From the NCBI RefSeq assembly GCF_023229695.1, contig NZ_JALNYS010000004.1, forward strand, positions 120,682 to 184,681: a stretch of DNA of 64,000 bases, written 5' to 3'. Shown piece after piece: positions 43,885 to 53,033 of this stretch (position 1 is the first letter of the stretch; each line of letters begins with the position of its first letter). The stretch comes from Sulfuricurvum sp. Its GTDB lineage: Bacteria > Campylobacterota > Campylobacteria > Campylobacterales > Sulfurimonadaceae. The notes under the pieces are model-generated. The model searched no databases. It was not told the origin of the DNA and was given only the letters and a program-made list of their open reading frames with translations. Both the position numbers and the translations under genes were made by a program.

Positions 43885-46572
43885 ATGAAGTTAAAGTCAT
43901 TAGGATCGATGAGCCTGATTACTGCAACAGCAATTGCATTTTTTACCGCCGGATGCGGTGGTGGAGGCGGAAGTAGTACTACTACGCCTGTTTCTGCAAC
44001 CTCAACAGTTACCCTAAGCGGTACCGTAGTTGTTGCACAAAGTTCAGCATCTGGGGCTGTCGGGACATCCGCTCTCGAAGCAACTGCCTCAACCAGCAGT
44101 CTGATAGAAGGGGCTGTAGTCACTATTTCAAGCTTTGATAAAGCAGGAACGTCACTGGGTGAAACAGTTGTCAGTAGTACCGATAAAGGAAATTTTACGG
44201 CCAATCTTCCTCTGAGCAACAGCGGAGGGTATGTGGTTATAACGTCTCATAAAGAAGGATTTATCAATTTCAGCCGACGGGTAGATTACGATACGCCGAA
44301 CGATATTAATTTGATGGCAGAGATGGATGCGGCCAATATTACCGTAACCCCAATCGATCAAAATTCTACAACAATCGGTAACAGCTCAATCATTAAAAAA
44401 GCAAATGGTAAAGAATACGTCCTTTTTGCCCTTTTCAAAGATTCTCAGGGTAAAAGCCGCGTGTTGACAGGTCAATCGGCACTACGACGAATGGCAACCG
44501 GTGATCAACCTACGGTATCGCTTGAAATCCCGAAAGGCTCTATTCCAGCGGGTGTAACCGGTTTGGTCGGAAGCCTCAACAGCTACGATCCGTCAAATCC
44601 GAATGATGCAGCGAAATTCCCCGGAAGCTATGCTGACAGCAAAGGGAACAAGTTGGTCTCCGTCGGATTTGATTTTATCGATATCAAAACAGACGGAGGA
44701 GAAACGCTTGGTGCCGCAATCAAGAAAGCCGTTGCTAAGGGAACTCTAAAAAAATCGGCTGCGGATGAACCGTATTACGTAACACGATGGATGAATAAAT
44801 CCAACTGTGAAAACCTGAAACTTGGCGATGCCGATAAAAATGTAAGCAACGGTTATAATATCCCCATTTTCACCTACAGTTATAACTCCGGATTATGGGA
44901 ACAACTCGGTCAAGGGACAATCGTCAAAAACTATAGCAGTGCTATTAGCGATTTTAAAGATTATACCGACGCCAATGCTACAAGCGGATGTAATACAAAT
45001 AACGGCGACTATGTCAAAATTGCCGTCACCAATAAAGATTATTTGAATTCACCGTGGAATCTGGATTATATCTTGACAGCAGTACCGAAACAAGTATGTG
45101 TACAGGGAAAACTTGTTGATCAGAATAATAAAGACATTAACCAAAGTATCTATCTCAGTTTCTACGACAATGAGTATTCACCAAACTCTTTCAACTGGAA
45201 AAGTGTCAGCTCTAAAAAAGACGGTACCTACAATTTGACTACCGTATTGACCGATAACAACGATACGGATCGAAACGGAACCATTTCGTACTATAACCCG
45301 TTTACGTATGAAAGTGTAACCTTGCCGGTAAAAGTGGGAGATTATCCTAACTGTACCGTCAAAGACATTAACGTTACTCGACCGCCTGTATGTACCGTAG
45401 TAGGGCAAATTAAAGATGAGTTTAATAACGTGAAAGCCAATCAGTCATTTTATCTGTACTCTTCAAGCCCATACATGTACCGTTACGGTTACACCAATTC
45501 AGACGGTAACTTCAGTCTTGAAACACGATGTAATTTGGAACAGAATTTTTATTCAAACGGTCAAAATCTCGCTTCCCTTAATCCAAACGGAACGGTGGAC
45601 CTTAACGAGACCAGCGATAAAAACAGTCTGGTTAACATGGGTGTCTTAAAAATATTGAATCAAGTTCCTTATGCCTACGGTTGGTTAAGCGCCTCTTCTG
45701 TTAAGCAGGGGACGTCGGTCGGAATCACCGTATATGGATATGATTATGACAACGACTCCCCTCTCGGATGGAAACTGTACGATAACGGAGTAGTCATTGA
45801 CTCCAATACGACGACAGGAAACTATCTGTACAAAACGGTATATCACACGTTCTCAACCATCGGCAATCATCCGATTACGTTAAAAGTGACCGACAGTAAA
45901 GGAAAAGTTTCTCCGGCATATGCGATCGGTACGCTCAATGTTGTCGAGTCGAATCGTGCTCCGGAAATCACCTCCTATTATGCGGATAAAACAACGGCAG
46001 GTTCCAGTAAACCAAATCGTGTTTATGCGAGAGGATATGACCTAGACGGCGATCCGTTAAGCTATACGTTTAAACGCGGAGCGACAACCCTATGTAACGG
46101 AAACACTACATCAGGCAGCTTTGATGTTAATTGTAGCTATACGACCAGTGCCGTTGATGCAAACGAAACGATCACGTTCCGTGTCGATGATAACGGCTCT
46201 AGATCCGCTACCCGTAATTTGACCGTACGCGTTTCCAATACTGCACCGATGATTGCGGAGGCCAGCGCATCCAAATATCGTACGGAACTAGCAGAAAGCA
46301 TCACTATTAATACAGCGGTTTATGACGTCGACGGCGACACGATGAACGCTCAGTTATACGCTAACAATGTTGCGGTTACGGGGTGTTCGCTAAGCGGTAC
46401 CGGAACACGTGAGGCCCCTTTGAAAAAAGCATGTAACTATACGATGCCGGCCACCCCTTCAACGGTAACCTTCCGATTTGATGTGAGTGACGGCTCTAAA
46501 TCGCGTTCAACAACTTTTGATGTAGTTGCCGGCGCTACAGGTGATCTGGATATTCGTATCCAAAAAAAATAA
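43885..46572 (+). CDS. Large lipoprotein with Ig-like repeats
   Basis: The 895-residue protein has a lipoprotein signal (AIAFFTAGC, then a GGGGGSS linker). A carboxypeptidase-regulatory-like domain (about 45-150) comes next, and repeated beta-domains fill the middle (VCVQGKLVDQNNK, VCTVVGQIKDEFNN). Three Ig/cadherin-like modules follow (about 600-885), each with an acidic loop: YGYDYDNDSPLGW, RGYDLDGDPLSY and AVYDVDGDTMNA. These could bind calcium. It ends LDIRIQKK. Many Cys pairs suggest export. Placement after the secretion operon suggests a surface protein exported by it; no enzyme motif is seen. Confidence 0.75.
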   Translation: MKLKSLGSMSLITATAIAFFTAGCGGGGGSSTTTPVSATSTVTLSGTVVVAQSSASGAVGTSALEATASTSSLIEGAVVTISSFDKAGTSLGETVVSSTDKGNFTANLPLSNSGGYVVITSHKEGFINFSRRVDYDTPNDINLMAEMDAANITVTPIDQNSTTIGNSSIIKKANGKEYVLFALFKDSQGKSRVLTGQSALRRMATGDQPTVSLEIPKGSIPAGVTGLVGSLNSYDPSNPNDAAKFPGSYADSKGNKLVSVGFDFIDIKTDGGETLGAAIKKAVAKGTLKKSAADEPYYVTRWMNKSNCENLKLGDADKNVSNGYNIPIFTYSYNSGLWEQLGQGTIVKNYSSAISDFKDYTDANATSGCNTNNGDYVKIAVTNKDYLNSPWNLDYILTAVPKQVCVQGKLVDQNNKDINQSIYLSFYDNEYSPNSFNWKSVSSKKDGTYNLTTVLTDNNDTDRNGTISYYNPFTYESVTLPVKVGDYPNCTVKDINVTRPPVCTVVGQIKDEFNNVKANQSFYLYSSSPYMYRYGYTNSDGNFSLETRCNLEQNFYSNGQNLASLNPNGTVDLNETSDKNSLVNMGVLKILNQVPYAYGWLSASSVKQGTSVGITVYGYDYDNDSPLGWKLYDNGVVIDSNTTTGNYLYKTVYHTFSTIGNHPITLKVTDSKGKVSPAYAIGTLNVVESNRAPEITSYYADKTTAGSSKPNRVYARGYDLDGDPLSYTFKRGATTLCNGNTTSGSFDVNCSYTTSAVDANETITFRVDDNGSRSATRNLTVRVSNTAPMIAEASASKYRTELAESITINTAVYDVDGDTMNAQLYANNVAVTGCSLSGTGTREAPLKKACNYTMPATPSTVTFRFDVSDGSKSRSTTFDVVAGATGDLDIRIQKK

Positions 46573-46597
46573 TCCAACTTAACACAGGAGAATTCAG

Positions 46598-47905
46598 ATG
46601 AAATACGCAAATTATTCAATCGCGGCAGCAGTCGCTTTGGCAGGAATCGTAGGATTGGTAGGATGTAATGAAGGGGCGTCTAGCGCCTCTGCCAGCCCGA
46701 CAGGTGATATCGTTGTTTCGGCATCCCTTCCGAATTCACCCCTCGGTAAATCGCTGATCGATCAAAATACACAAATCATCAATGTTAAAGTCTATACCCT
46801 TGATCCGTATGAAAAACTAATCGGAGACGTGAACATTACCAAAACCTCTCCGACAGCAACCATTATGAAAGTACCGGTAGGGGATTTTTATGCGACAGTC
46901 ACCTCATACGATTCCAATAAAACCGCACTGGACATGTTGTGGACGGGAGGAACGATTGCTGAGGGGAAAAATGCCCTTGTATCGACATTGATTCGCGGCA
47001 AATGGACCCTTGACGCACCGGTTACCTTCAATAAAACCCTCTCAACCGATACGGCACGTATTGACAGTCTTTCGGTAATACCGAATGCATACTATTATGC
47101 AGCCAATAAATCGGCGATTGATCTTAACGGCACCTACGGATGGACAAATCATCCTACCTACTTGAATGGTGCGAACTTGCCGAAATTTGTAGAGGGATAT
47201 AACAATACAGCAAATAACTATGAAAGAAATGTCACCTCTACGACGGAAACACGTTGGGGAACCACTATCAGTTATTTGAATCAGTTTAAAGGGCTTTCAA
47301 CCAATAGTAATGCCCTTGAGGATGCTTGGATTCTTCTCAAACCGATCTCCGGAACGGTTGTTCGTGAAGATCTCAACAATACCCGTGAAGCATTTATTAT
47401 GGGTATCGACCCGGTTAGAAGCCATAAATATACCAATTACGAGTACAATACCACTTTTTCTGATCCTACCGCATCGAATTACGCGACGAGTCAAGTAACC
47501 GCTTACAACAAAATGAGCGGAAATATCATTGAGTCACGTACCAAAGCACAAAACTGGACAGAAAAATGTTACGATGAAAACGGAACGACGGTGGCGTGTC
47601 CGTGGAACCAAACAACTACAGTAGCTACAGCACGTAAAAAAGCGGTTACAAAAGCATTTAGTGCTAAAAGCGTCGCTCTCGGAAAATCGGCCGCTAATGC
47701 CAACAACTGCTACATTGATCTGAACGTGACTGACAGAGAACGTGGAACCGGTACTTATTACGATTACAACACCTCCACGTATAAAAAAATCACGTACGAC
47801 TACACCTATTTCTGGAAAGGGGATGCCTGCGGACATCCGTTTACCGCTACCGGTACGCAACTTCCGCAAACCGATCTTAACATTACAATTCAAAAGAAAC
47901 GTTAA
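46598..47905 (+). CDS. Lipoprotein of unknown function
   Basis: The 435-residue protein has a lipoprotein signal (AVALAGIVGLVGC, then a Ser/Ala-rich linker). It has a beta-rich domain rich in Asn, Thr and Tyr with a few Cys, and no known enzyme motif. It starts 25 bases after the previous stop with ACAGGAG, so the two lipoproteins form an operon. It ends LNITIQKKR, close to the end of its neighbour (LDIRIQKK). A UUCG-loop terminator follows. Confidence 0.7.
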   Translation: MKYANYSIAAAVALAGIVGLVGCNEGASSASASPTGDIVVSASLPNSPLGKSLIDQNTQIINVKVYTLDPYEKLIGDVNITKTSPTATIMKVPVGDFYATVTSYDSNKTALDMLWTGGTIAEGKNALVSTLIRGKWTLDAPVTFNKTLSTDTARIDSLSVIPNAYYYAANKSAIDLNGTYGWTNHPTYLNGANLPKFVEGYNNTANNYERNVTSTTETRWGTTISYLNQFKGLSTNSNALEDAWILLKPISGTVVREDLNNTREAFIMGIDPVRSHKYTNYEYNTTFSDPTASNYATSQVTAYNKMSGNIIESRTKAQNWTEKCYDENGTTVACPWNQTTTVATARKKAVTKAFSAKSVALGKSAANANNCYIDLNVTDRERGTGTYYDYNTSTYKKITYDYTYFWKGDACGHPFTATGTQLPQTDLNITIQKKR

Positions 47906-47910
47906 GAATT

Positions 47911-47936
47911 TTCCCCTTCGGGGGAATCTCTTTTTT
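47911..47936 (+). terminator. Intrinsic terminator with TTCG loop
   Basis: TTCCCC and GGGGAA pair around the stable tetraloop TTCG, followed by TCTCTTTTTT. It lies five bases after the stop of the second lipoprotein gene and separates it from the rhombosortase gene. Confidence 0.8.
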
Positions 47937-47988
47937 CAGGGTTTTAGTGAAAACCCGGTAAAAAGAGAGCCGCAAAAGGTATCGGCCG

Positions 47989-48489
47989 ATGAATGAAATA
48001 TTGGTATATGATCGTATTGCAATCGAAAAAGGGGAGCTGTGGCGCCTTTTGAGCGCTCATTTCGTTCATCTAAGTGCAGAGCATTTCATATTGAACGTTT
48101 TAGGATTGTGTGTGTTCTCTTTTCTCCTTTGCCGTTACATTAAATGTTTTACCTTCATATTCATAATGGCAATTCTAGCACTCCTAATCTCCCTCTCTTT
48201 GTATGTTGCCTCACCTCATGTTATACGATACGCCGGACTATCGGGTGTACTGTACGGTCTTGCAGGGTGGGGTACTCTTCTCATGCTAAAAGGGGATGAA
48301 ACGAAACTAGGGGTACTTTTAGGAATTTTTATCAGTGGAAAACTCCTGTACGAACACCAATACGGATCTGTGGCAACCTATTATTCATTTAAGGTAATCA
48401 CCGATGCTCATTTATACGGTTATTTATGGGGGCTTGCAATTGGGGTTTTAAATAACTATAATAAGCACGAAGCAAAAGAGAGGAGATAA
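47989..48489 (+). CDS. rrtA: Rhombosortase-like intramembrane serine protease
   Basis: The 166-residue protein matches rhombosortases, the rhomboid subfamily that processes GlyGly-CTERM proteins. Motifs are YDRIAIEKGELWRLLSAHFVHL at the start, HFILNVLGL (HxxxN region) near residue 31, the catalytic Ser in YAGLSGVLYGL near residue 82 and the catalytic His in DAHLYGYLWGL near residue 144. Compared with family members that I recall, the first membrane helix before YDR is missing: the frame has a stop ten codons upstream and no other start codon. AAAGG at 47975-47979 sets this start. The subtilase gene five bases downstream is its obvious substrate. Confidence 0.78.
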   Translation: MNEILVYDRIAIEKGELWRLLSAHFVHLSAEHFILNVLGLCVFSFLLCRYIKCFTFIFIMAILALLISLSLYVASPHVIRYAGLSGVLYGLAGWGTLLMLKGDETKLGVLLGIFISGKLLYEHQYGSVATYYSFKVITDAHLYGYLWGLAIGVLNNYNKHEAKERR

Positions 48490-48493
48490 GAAG

Positions 48494-50530
48494 ATGATAT
48501 ACAAAATAGCAGGGATTGCAGCAATTTTTTTAACGTTATTTATATTCAACGGATGTCGTGAAGGTGCCGTAAATGATCTTGCAGCAATGGGCGTGGAGAA
48601 GAAAGGGGTTTACAAAGAGGGCGAAGTCATTGTCATCTACAAAAAAGGACTCCAGAAAAGTGCAATTGATACCCTGCATCGGCAATGCGGGGCAACGGTA
48701 AAAAGCGAACTTTTTAAAAGTGACGCCCGACAGATTGATTTGGTAACACTCCCCTCAAGCATGAGTACGCAGGAGGGAATCGATTATTATAAAAAACTCC
48801 CTGAAGTCGAGTCTGTAGAACCTAACCGGATCATACGCAAATACAAAACGACTCCGAATGATGCAAATATCTCCCAACAATGGCATCTGGACCGTGATTT
48901 TGACACAAGTGGTAATACGACGGTGGACATAAATGTATCGACGGCATGGGACACAACACAAGGAGACGCAGGAATCATCGTTGCCGTTATCGACACGGGG
49001 ATTGATACGACCCATCCTGATCTGCGTAATCAGTTATGGCACAATAACGGTGAAGGTGCTATTGCTGATGGCACAGACAATGACGGAAACGGCTATGTCG
49101 ACGATTTTATCGGATACGATTTTGTCAATCAGGATAATAATCCTACGGATGATGACATCGACGGACACGGGACCCATGTTTGCGGGTTGATTGCGGCCGA
49201 GGGAAACAACGGGATCGGAACCTGTGGCGTGACATGGAAAACCTCACTGATGGCGTTAAAAATTCTGAATGCCAATGGTGAAGGTACGACTGCCGGCGAA
49301 GTAGAAGCGATCCGTTATGCCGTCATAAACGGTGCGCGCGTCATCAATATGAGTTTAGGGGGAGCGTGCGGCGACTCCCCTTCCGTTGCAGAATATGAAG
49401 CAATTCGGTATGCACGTGACAAAGGGGTTCTCGTGGTTATAGCTGCAGGAAATGAAACCTGCAATAACGATCTCACCCCTACCTATCCGGCTGGACATCC
49501 ACTTGATAATATTATTTCGGTCGGTGCTATCAACCGCACCGGGAACAGTGCATGGTTCTCTAATTACGGCGCACAAAGTGTCCACTTATCTGCACCCGGA
49601 GAAGATATATTCAGCACCCTCCCGCTTACGAAAGGGGGCTACGGCTCTATGAGCGGAACGTCAATGGCTACCCCGATCGTCACGGGATCAGCCGCATTAA
49701 CGCTTGCCAATAATCCTGATATCACGTACAAACAACTTCGTGAAAAATTGATGGGGAGTACAACCCCTTCAGCATCGCTGAGCGGTAGAAACACAATGGG
49801 GGGAAGAGTTAATGTCGCCCAGGCTTTTTTATGGGATCCGCTCAAAAACCTGCCGTTAAAAGCATCACCGATTTCAGCCGTCAAATACGATTCGAATGTT
49901 TCCCTTTTCTGGATTGACAATTCGACCGTTGAAAACGGATACAATGTCGTACGCTCCCAAGGGAGTGAAAATAATATCAGCCGTGTTTGGAATTTATCGC
50001 CGAACAGTGTACAATTTGTCGATGCCGAATTGTCGTTGGGAGAGGGCTCAACCTATTATTATTGGATTGAAACCAATAACTCAATAGGGACAACCAAATC
50101 GAACGTTATTCAAATCAATATCCCCCTTGCCCCCCCCACGATTACATCCATCAGTGCTCCCTATAGCAATCAAGTTTTAGTGCAATGGAACGATCTTTCA
50201 AAAATTGAAGACGGATATATTATCTATCGTTCTACCTCATTTTGGGGCGGATTTACCGAGGTGGGGAGAACCGCTCCCAATACCGTTAGCTATACCGATA
50301 CGTCGGCAGCGGCTGAAACTACCTATTACTATTTAATAAAAACGTATCACGGAGCTGAGCTATCATCTGAGTCTAATCTGGTACAAGTCATTACCCCAAA
50401 AACCGTATCACCCTCTGCTAGCGAACCAGGAGGGGAGTCCGGAGGGGGAGCATTTTCGCTAAACGAGGTATTTTTCTTAGTGATACTGTTACTCGCAGTC
50501 GCACGCAAACGGTATTTTTCGGTAATCTAA
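48494..50530 (+). CDS. Subtilisin-like protease with GlyGly-CTERM tail
   Basis: The 678-residue protein has a signal with a possible lipobox (FIFNGC), an I9-type propeptide (about 40-115) and a subtilase domain. The catalytic Asp lies in AVIDTGIDTTHPDLR near residue 167, His in DGHGTHVCGL near 230 and Ser in SGTSMATPIVTG near 395. Two fibronectin-III-like modules follow (about 455-640). The C-terminus has a Gly/Ser run (GGESGGGAFSLN), a hydrophobic helix (EVFFLVILLLAV) and a basic end (ARKRY), the GlyGly-CTERM layout. Cleavage there by the adjacent rhombosortase would release or re-anchor the enzyme after export by the type II system. Confidence 0.88.
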   Translation: MIYKIAGIAAIFLTLFIFNGCREGAVNDLAAMGVEKKGVYKEGEVIVIYKKGLQKSAIDTLHRQCGATVKSELFKSDARQIDLVTLPSSMSTQEGIDYYKKLPEVESVEPNRIIRKYKTTPNDANISQQWHLDRDFDTSGNTTVDINVSTAWDTTQGDAGIIVAVIDTGIDTTHPDLRNQLWHNNGEGAIADGTDNDGNGYVDDFIGYDFVNQDNNPTDDDIDGHGTHVCGLIAAEGNNGIGTCGVTWKTSLMALKILNANGEGTTAGEVEAIRYAVINGARVINMSLGGACGDSPSVAEYEAIRYARDKGVLVVIAAGNETCNNDLTPTYPAGHPLDNIISVGAINRTGNSAWFSNYGAQSVHLSAPGEDIFSTLPLTKGGYGSMSGTSMATPIVTGSAALTLANNPDITYKQLREKLMGSTTPSASLSGRNTMGGRVNVAQAFLWDPLKNLPLKASPISAVKYDSNVSLFWIDNSTVENGYNVVRSQGSENNISRVWNLSPNSVQFVDAELSLGEGSTYYYWIETNNSIGTTKSNVIQINIPLAPPTITSISAPYSNQVLVQWNDLSKIEDGYIIYRSTSFWGGFTEVGRTAPNTVSYTDTSAAAETTYYYLIKTYHGAELSSESNLVQVITPKTVSPSASEPGGESGGGAFSLNEVFFLVILLLAVARKRYFSVI

Positions 50531-50652
50531 AAGAGAGGCAGAGAGCCGATTGACTATTGTGATTGAAATATTTTGCACTGTTTCATTTACTATCGTTAAT
50601 TAACTATCTGTAGAATGTTTATCATACATTTATTCAATCATAGGATTTAGCA

Positions 50653-51069
50653 ATGAACCCGCATAACTTGACTCCTAAATACATATTGGCTTCTGCATTG
50701 CTTACGACCGGATTATTAGGGACGGTTCCTGCAATAGCGGAAGATGCGTTGCATACAGAGAGTTTAATTACCACTCAGGAGCATAAATCTTTACGTATTG
50801 ATCTACAACTCCATCATCAACAATATCAGTGCAGTAAAACCGGATTTATTCTCCACTTTTTACCAAATTCCAAAGCCCTTTTTATGCTTCCGGACTCGGA
50901 TAAAATTCTAAAAGCCGATTATACCGTCCATTTCAACCGCGATATTGCTATGAATGTGTATGAAAATCCGTCTAAGTCTTTTGATCTGATGATGCACAAT
51001 ATCAAAATCCATCCTGACGGTTTTGTTGCAAGTATTAATCGTATCCATAGATATTTTGAAAAAGTTTAA
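50653..51069 (+). CDS. Hypothetical exported protein
   Basis: The 138-residue protein has a signal peptide (YILASALLTTGLLGTVPAIA, cleavage after AIA) and a mixed alpha/beta mature part of about 110 residues with one Cys (QCSKTGF). I do not recognise the family. It has its own 122-base upstream region and is followed by a 295-base gap. Segments LRIDLQLHHQQYQ and IHPDGFVASINRIHRYF suggest a compact periplasmic fold. Confidence 0.6.
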   Translation: MNPHNLTPKYILASALLTTGLLGTVPAIAEDALHTESLITTQEHKSLRIDLQLHHQQYQCSKTGFILHFLPNSKALFMLPDSDKILKADYTVHFNRDIAMNVYENPSKSFDLMMHNIKIHPDGFVASINRIHRYFEKV

Positions 51070-51257
51070 TCGCGTAAGGGAGTGGTATCACGATCTGCGA
51101 AGCAGTTGACAAAGTGAGGAACAATTATTGCTTTGTCAAATGTATGCTACGTTTAATAAAAAAAATATTTCGAATCCGCACCAAAAGATACAAAGAATAC
51201 CATATAACCAATATTGCATTCGGCTGCATTGAGTAATATCAGAGATCCGTATTAATA

Positions 51258-51345
51258 ATTGACCTTAAGCGCTTTGCTTGTTTTGGGGGTTGTATGGGTG
51301 AAAAGCGTCAAAAAGCCAACTGCTTGGTTTTTTTAGCTTCAGTTA
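51258..51345. repeat. Decayed TTACGCAC repeat, copy H
   Basis: AATTGACCTTAAGCGC resembles the left end, and CTTCAGTTA the right end. Between them lies GCTTGTTTTGGGGGTTGTA, also seen at 6951 and 21877. A hairpin CCAA-CTG-CTTGG followed by seven T residues (51317-51334) could act as a terminator. It occupies the gap 51070-51364, where I see no gene. Confidence 0.45.
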
Positions 51346-51364
51346 GAAAGAAAAGGGCGGTAGA

Positions 51365-52138
51365 ATGGAATTGAGCCGTGACGAACTCAAAAAGATAGCA
51401 GATACCTCTTTGCTAATAGGTAAAACCATGTTGGAATCGGGAGCTGAAATATCCATAGTGGAGAGTTCTCTTTGCAATATGGTCCAGAGTTTCGGTTGCG
51501 AAAAAGTCAATCTCTCCGTACTGCCGAAAACGATCTCCATGACGCTGGTAAGCGGAAATGAATTCCGGACTAAAATGATCCACATCGAGACGTTCAGCCC
51601 CGATATGCAAAAACTCTCCGAACTCTATCGCATAACAAAAAACGTAACACCCGAATGCGATCCGATCGCTGTGTTGCAAGAGACGAAAAAACTTCTGATG
51701 TACGATCAGCAATTTAACGCATTGGAGAAAATATTTGCCGCCGCATTCGCTTGTGCAGCGTTTGCCGCATTGTTTCAAGGATCGGCAGTTGAGTTGATGG
51801 GCGCTTTTGTTGCTGCGTTTCTGGCGATGTCACTTAAAAAAATATTGGACGTCAGAGGATTTAATCCTCTGCTGACAACGACGGCAGCATCCCTTTTGGC
51901 TACCATCAGTGTCGGTGCATTGATATCACTCGGAATCTTGGAAGAGAATAAAATAGCTTTGGCATCATCGGTCCTGTTTCTGGTACCCGGAGTACAACTC
52001 ATCAACACGTTTGAGGACATCATCAAAGGACATTACTTAAGCGGTTTGGCAAGAGGTCTTCATGGTCTCATGATTTCGTTTTCGATTGTTTTTGGAATTG
52101 CAGTGGGATTAAAGCTCATCGGAGGCAGTATCGTATGA
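51365..52138 (+). CDS. Threonine/serine exporter, ThrE N-terminal (YjjP) type
   Basis: The 257-residue protein has a soluble N-terminal domain (LGKTMLESGAEISIVESSL-like segment; here IGKTMLESGAEISIVES) followed by five membrane helices from about residue 125. The segment FLVPGVQLINTFEDIIKGHYLSG is the family hallmark. With the next gene it forms a split ThrE-type exporter that removes excess threonine, serine or possibly succinate. The stop overlaps the next start by four bases. Confidence 0.85.
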   Translation: MELSRDELKKIADTSLLIGKTMLESGAEISIVESSLCNMVQSFGCEKVNLSVLPKTISMTLVSGNEFRTKMIHIETFSPDMQKLSELYRITKNVTPECDPIAVLQETKKLLMYDQQFNALEKIFAAAFACAAFAALFQGSAVELMGAFVAAFLAMSLKKILDVRGFNPLLTTTAASLLATISVGALISLGILEENKIALASSVLFLVPGVQLINTFEDIIKGHYLSGLARGLHGLMISFSIVFGIAVGLKLIGGSIV

Positions 52139-52569
52139 TGACTTATGATCCATTTTACGCGGCTTTGGCGGCATTGGGATTTGCGGTAATTTTTAACGTG
52201 CCAAAAAAATTTCTGATTTTCGTAGTTATAGCGGCCATCATCGGATTTACACTAAAAAGCATCCTTGTAAAAAGCGGAATCGGGATTGAGCTCTCTACGC
52301 TGCTGGCGGCAACCCTAATCGGTACACTCGGAAAATTATTTTCGCTCTTTTATAAAGAGCCGCACCAAATAATCACTATTGCATCGGTGATTCCGATGGT
52401 TCCGGGGACTTTTGCGTTTAAAACAATCATTTCATTGCTGAATTTTGTCTCCTCACCGCTCCCGTCATATGAACTTTTGGCACAAACAACCTTTTATGCT
52501 GCGAAAACCGCGTTTATTTTAGGGGCAATTGCATTGGGAGTTGCTGCCCCTTCGCTTTTAAAAAAATAG
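52135..52569 (+). CDS. Threonine/serine exporter, ThrE C-terminal (YjjB) type
   Basis: The 144-residue protein has four hydrophobic segments and the PMVPGTFAFKTIISLLNF segment near residue 85 typical of ThrE_2/YjjB proteins. It pairs with the preceding YjjP-type subunit, sharing an ATGA overlap. The complex is inner-membrane. Confidence 0.85.
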   Translation: MMTYDPFYAALAALGFAVIFNVPKKFLIFVVIAAIIGFTLKSILVKSGIGIELSTLLAATLIGTLGKLFSLFYKEPHQIITIASVIPMVPGTFAFKTIISLLNFVSSPLPSYELLAQTTFYAAKTAFILGAIALGVAAPSLLKK

Positions 52570-52614
52570 ACTCAACCTCTCTTTGGTACAAAATTAGCGA
52601 TGAAGTCTGAAATA

Positions 52615-52653
52615 GTACAATTTAGGGTATAAACGGGTGTAAACCTACAAAGG
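52615..52653 (+). repeat. Left arm of inverted repeat bounding a 0.7 kb segment
   Basis: The arm carries TTAGGGTATAAAC, a ten-base insertion GGGTGTAAAC, then CTACAAAGGG. It is inverted relative to 53281-53308. A second smaller inverted pair, TTTGGTAC (52582-52589) and GTACCAAA (52670-52677), flanks it. Confidence 0.55.
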
Positions 52654-52730
52654 GTACAAATAAAAATATGTACCAAAGCGGATACGGATTCTTTGCTAGG
52701 GCTTAATTCTAGTTTTCCAGCCCCGTCAGG

Positions 52731-52750
52731 CTCACTAAGCGCTTAGTGAG
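52731..52750. repeat. Perfect 20-base palindrome
   Basis: CTCACTAAGC followed directly by GCTTAGTGAG, overlapping the stop codon of the XRE gene. There is no T-tract, so it is more likely a binding or recombination site than a terminator. Confidence 0.5.
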
Positions 52751-53021
52751 CAAATACTTCTGGATGAGTAGCTGCAATTCCCAGCAATACCCGAGCAGGA
52801 CCTTCAGGTTTACGGCGTGCCTGTTCCCAGTTTCTTAATGTGTTTACACTTATATTTAAAAGTCCTGCAAATTCATCTTGTGTCATTTTTAAACGAGCTC
52901 GTATTGATTTGGCATCTGGCTCGTCGATCATGAATGAACGTGACGGTTTTCGTGTGTGCTGAAGTATCTCTTTTGCTTCACCAACGCTTGTAAACAAGTC
53001 ATTAAACATTGCATCTTCCAT
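52743..53021 (-). CDS. XRE-family regulator (NadS/HigA-like)
   Basis: The 92-residue protein starts MEDAMFNDLFTSVGEAKEIL, the N-terminus of NadS/HigA-type antitoxins. The helix-turn-helix is SIRARLKMTQDEFAGLLNISVNTLRNWEQ, ending with GPARVLLGIAATHPEVF. The ATG at 53021 (or the adjacent one at 53024) follows AGGAGG; an upstream in-frame ATG at 53045 is rejected. Such antitoxins normally follow a RelE-type toxin, but the upstream DNA carries a divergent small frame instead, so it is an orphan. It lies inside the segment bounded by inverted repeats. Confidence 0.8.
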   Translation of the reverse strand: MEDAMFNDLFTSVGEAKEILQHTRKPSRSFMIDEPDAKSIRARLKMTQDEFAGLLNISVNTLRNWEQARRKPEGPARVLLGIAATHPEVFAH

Positions 53022-53033
53022 CATAAACCTCCT

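Noticed and set aside
43863..44219. A minus-strand 118-codon frame at the start of the large lipoprotein gene
   Set aside because: It is antisense to the signal peptide and linker of a well-supported gene.
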